In this document: one piece after another, positions 5,442-7,238 of the stretch
Layout of the letters: each line of letters starts with the position of its first letter
How positions within the stretch are numbered: position 1 is the stretch's first letter
Origin: Methanosarcinales archaeon
Lineage (GTDB): Archaea; Halobacteriota; Syntropharchaeia; Alkanophagales; Methanospirareceae
Assembly: GCA_030621945.1 (NCBI GenBank)
Contig: JAUXGS010000043.1
Coordinates: 1-7,238 of the forward strand
DNA: 7,238 nucleotides
Direction: 5' to 3'
Program-made: the position numbers and the translations under genes
Notes under the pieces: model-generated
Told to the model about the DNA's origin: nothing
The model's input: the letters and a program-made list of their open reading frames with translations, nothing else
Database searches by the model: none

Positions 5442-6029
5442 ATGCAGATAAAAACAAGCGAAACGGAGATAAAGCATCTGGTGATAGCATGGCTTGCAAT
5501 AGCTCTTGCATTCACCATTATCCTACGTAGATGGTACCCGCTCGATATATTTACTATTTTCGTTATCTCCGCGGTTACCGTTGGTTTTGCTTTCATCTTC
5601 CATGAACTCGCGCATAAGGTAGTTGCGCAGCGGTACGGCGCATGGTCGGAGTTCAGGATGGCGCCGCTTATGCTGCTCCTGGCGATAGTAACCGCGTTTA
5701 TGGGCTTCATATTTGTAGCGCCCGGGGCTGTTATGATCTTCAATCCGTATCTCACGAGAGAGGAGAGTGGAAAGATAGCGATCGCAGGCCCGATGATGAA
5801 CGTGACTTTAGCGTTACTTTTCTTCGCACTTTTCAGCCTCGCTCCGTCCGGCATAGTTGGATTGATCGGCAAGTTTGGGATGCTGATAAACGCATGGCTC
5901 GCAGCGTTCAATATGATTCCGATTAGCGTATTGGATGGAAGGAAGGTGTTAGCGTGGGATAAGCGCGTATATGGTATTGCATTAGGAATTACGATTATTG
6001 TGTTGGTGGGGAGTATGATATATACGTAA
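5442..6029 (+). CDS. Site-2 protease family (peptidase M50) membrane zinc metalloprotease
   Basis: The 195-residue polytopic membrane protein has the intramembrane zinc protease core. HELAHK at 54-59 supplies the HExxH zinc ligands His54 and His58 with catalytic Glu55. GPMMN is at 116-120. NMIPISVLDG at 157-166 supplies the third ligand Asp165 in the conserved N-x-x-P...LDG motif. Hydrophobic segments flank each motif (about 12-28, 34-54, 73-94, 119-133, 136-160, 176-193). It is compact: no PDZ and no CBS domain, unlike many S2P homologues, so substrate selection must rely on the membrane core. Family members cleave transmembrane segments of substrates such as anti-sigma or transcription factors; here no partner is visible. 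ATG 5442 follows the tRNA by 25 nt, without a clear Shine-Dalgarno (GTAGAGAAA precedes). The moaA start lies 9 nt after the stop, indicating co-transcription. Confidence 0.88.
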   Translation: MQIKTSETEIKHLVIAWLAIALAFTIILRRWYPLDIFTIFVISAVTVGFAFIFHELAHKVVAQRYGAWSEFRMAPLMLLLAIVTAFMGFIFVAPGAVMIFNPYLTREESGKIAIAGPMMNVTLALLFFALFSLAPSGIVGLIGKFGMLINAWLAAFNMIPISVLDGRKVLAWDKRVYGIALGITIIVLVGSMIYT

Positions 6030-6038
6030 AACAGGAAG

Positions 6039-6989
6039 ATGGAACCAAAAAAGCCGGGGGATAAAGAACGGTTAGTAGATGCTTATGGCAGGGAGATAAG
6101 GAGTTTGCGGTTCTCACTTACAAACCGGTGTACCTTGAACTGCATCTATTGTCATCATGAGGGCGAAAGCAGGGATAAAAGAGATAAGGTGGAGATCAGT
6201 GCTGAACTTGTAATTGAGATAGCACGCGTTGCATCAGCTTATTTCGGCATAAGGAAGATAAAAATTACGGGTGGCGAGCCTTTGATGCGATCTGACCTCG
6301 CGGAGATTGTGCGAGGCATGAGAGCGTTTGAGGACGACATCTCGGTAACGACAAACGGCGTATTCCTGAGTAAATATGCGGCTGAACTTGCGGATGCCGG
6401 CTTGGATAGAGTGAACGTCAGCCTGGATACCCTTAAAGAAGAGCGATACGATTCCATCACGCGTTCAAAAAACAATCTTCCACAGGTGATTGATGGTATT
6501 TACAGCGCGATTGATGCGGGTCTTACGCCTATCAAGTTGAACATGGTTCTTCTTAAAGGAATAAACGATGATGAGATTGAGGATATGGTGAATTTCGTGC
6601 GCGAGTGTAACAGAAGAGGAGGTCAAGGATCGGCAATATTGCAGCCCATAGAATTGATGCCTTCTTTTAACCCACCGGTGTTGCAGTATAAAGCGGACTT
6701 TGATAAGATCGAGGACGAACTCAAATCGAAAGCGTCGAAGATAAAGACGCGGAGACTGCAGCGGAGAAAGAAGTATTTTGTAGATGGCGTAGAAGTGGAA
6801 GTTGTGCATCCGATAGATAACACGGAGTTCTGCGCCAACTGCTCGCGGTTGAGAATAACGTCTGATGGAAAGTTCAAAGGCTGTTTGCTGAGGGATGGTA
6901 ATCTCGTGCCAGTAGAGAGTCTGGACGAAGAGCATATACTCAACCAATTGAAGTTGGCGATGAAGTATAGAGTGCCGTTTTATCGCTAA
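6039..6989 (+). CDS. moaA: GTP 3',8-cyclase MoaA (molybdenum cofactor biosynthesis, radical SAM)
   Basis: The cytosolic radical-SAM enzyme, 316 residues, converts GTP to 3',8-cyclo-GTP, the first step of molybdopterin (and in many archaea tungstopterin) synthesis. The N-terminal [4Fe-4S] cluster motif CTLNCIYC supplies Cys31, Cys35 and Cys38, preceded by DAYGREIRSLRFSLTNR typical of the family. The SAM-binding TGGEP is at 77-81, with VTTNG (104-108) and VNVSLDT (125-131) beyond it. The second cluster, which binds GTP, is CANC plus a distal Cys (Cys265, Cys268, Cys282; C-x2-C-x13-C), with SRLRIT providing Arg270 and Arg272 expected at the substrate site. Length is at the short end of the usual 320-340. 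The C-terminus ends KYRVPFYR and lacks the double glycine known to be catalytically important in bacterial MoaA. It follows the M50 gene by 9 nt; AGGAAG directly abuts the ATG, too close for a normal Shine-Dalgarno. Confidence 0.93.
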   Translation: MEPKKPGDKERLVDAYGREIRSLRFSLTNRCTLNCIYCHHEGESRDKRDKVEISAELVIEIARVASAYFGIRKIKITGGEPLMRSDLAEIVRGMRAFEDDISVTTNGVFLSKYAAELADAGLDRVNVSLDTLKEERYDSITRSKNNLPQVIDGIYSAIDAGLTPIKLNMVLLKGINDDEIEDMVNFVRECNRRGGQGSAILQPIELMPSFNPPVLQYKADFDKIEDELKSKASKIKTRRLQRRKKYFVDGVEVEVVHPIDNTEFCANCSRLRITSDGKFKGCLLRDGNLVPVESLDEEHILNQLKLAMKYRVPFYR

Positions 6990-7003
6990 GATGCTATAGT
7001 ACA

Positions 7004-7013
7004 GGAGAGGAGG
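7004..7013 (+). promoter_or_regulatory. Strong Shine-Dalgarno sequence deciding the start of the small 3' gene
   Basis: GGAGAGGAGG is the best ribosome-binding match in the window. The core GGAGG (7009-7013) lies 8 nt before ATG 7022 but only 2 nt before ATG 7016, favouring 7022. The upstream GGAG (7004-7007) would suit ATG 7016 instead. Confidence 0.6.
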
Positions 7014-7021
7014 GAATGGAA

Positions 7022-7189
7022 ATGGACGAAGACGTAGATTTGAAAATAGTAGTGGATGGGAAAGAGATAGCCGTGAAGGAGTTCGTGCAGAACATTATTG
7101 GAAGAGCGATCGTCAGTTCGGTTTGCGTGTTAAAGGGCGTGAACGAGGATTGGGCGGAGATGGAGCTAACGGTGAGGAAGGCGAAATAA
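7022..7189 (+). CDS. Small acidic protein of unknown function (55 residues) downstream of moaA
   Basis: This short gene begins MDEDVDLKIVVDGKEIAV and ends in LTVRKAK. It has a two-strand beginning (LKIVVDGKEIAV), an amphipathic helix (KEFVQNIIGRAIVSSVCVLKGV) and a C-terminal strand (AEMELTVRK): a beta-beta-alpha-beta-like mini-fold, by eye. It resembles in style small conserved proteins of methanogen-related archaea, with a pattern of VDGK-x-I, then EFVQ, then LKGV, but I cannot name a family. Evidence for expression is the strong Shine-Dalgarno, the location 32 nt after moaA on the same strand, and regular codon use with GAG/GTG/GCG codons like moaA. An in-frame ATG two codons earlier (7016) would give 57 residues. 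There is a single cysteine and no zinc-binding motif. A role linked to moaA is only suggested by position. Confidence 0.7.
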   Translation: MDEDVDLKIVVDGKEIAVKEFVQNIIGRAIVSSVCVLKGVNEDWAEMELTVRKAK

Positions 7190-7238
7190 AGGGATAATAA
7201 ACGAGTCTCTCCTGCTTTGGTTTACGTACAGCACATAC

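Noticed and set aside
5414..5911. 165-residue open frame antisense to the M50 protease
   Set aside because: The plus strand encodes HELAHK, GPMMN and NMIPISVLDG in the correct order; the antisense product is Ala/Ile/Ser-rich with no motif and begins inside the tRNA 3' end.
6465..6947. 160-residue open frame antisense to moaA
   Set aside because: The sense strand carries both cluster motifs of MoaA; the antisense frame shows no domain or ribosome-binding site.

Overview
The window looks archaeal. Genes are preceded by TATA-type promoters, sometimes with a purine-rich BRE-like stretch, rather than -35/-10 pairs. The tRNA has no encoded CCA. A large secreted protein has the beta-helix plus C-terminal anchor layout common in methanogen-related archaea. 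The mix of an archaeal nucleotide-sugar dehydrogenase, a compact M50 protease, an archaeal-type MoaA and AT-rich degenerate intergenic repeats fits the Halobacteriota, possibly near ANME-1/Syntrophoarchaeum. That placement is inference from gene style; no taxonomic marker is present.

Layout. Positions 1-172 hold four compact perfect hairpins and T-rich tracts, running into the 3' end of a minus-strand nucleotide-sugar (UDP-HexNAc/UDP-ManNAc-like) dehydrogenase (164-1516). A divergent promoter region (1517-1649) separates it from a small glycine-rich membrane protein of unknown function (1650-1943). The gene-poor stretch 1944-2312 contains what I consider the most interesting object here: a 224-bp non-coding insertion (1982-2205) with 15-bp imperfect terminal inverted repeats, low-complexity complementary arms and a perfect 8-bp flanking duplication, i.e. 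a MITE-like element. Next come a YdjM/DUF457-like membrane hydrolase (2313-2855) and a 762-residue secreted surface protein (2951-5239) built from a lamin-tail domain, a NosD-type right-handed beta-helix, a choice-of-anchor U-like module and a C-terminal membrane anchor.

The last third is a tightly packed plus-strand group: tRNA-Gln(CTG), a site-2-protease family membrane metalloprotease, the GTP 3',8-cyclase MoaA of molybdopterin (or tungstopterin) biosynthesis, and a 55-57 residue protein led by the best Shine-Dalgarno in the window. The spacing (25, 9 and 26-32 nt) suggests co-transcription of the three proteins, possibly with the tRNA.

Functionally, the left and middle parts are about the cell surface: sugar-nucleotide supply, envelope membrane proteins and a sequon-rich secreted protein. 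A uronic-acid-type sugar from the dehydrogenase could feed glycosylation of such a protein, but nothing in the sequence links them directly. No transposase gene, CRISPR array, rRNA or prophage gene was seen.
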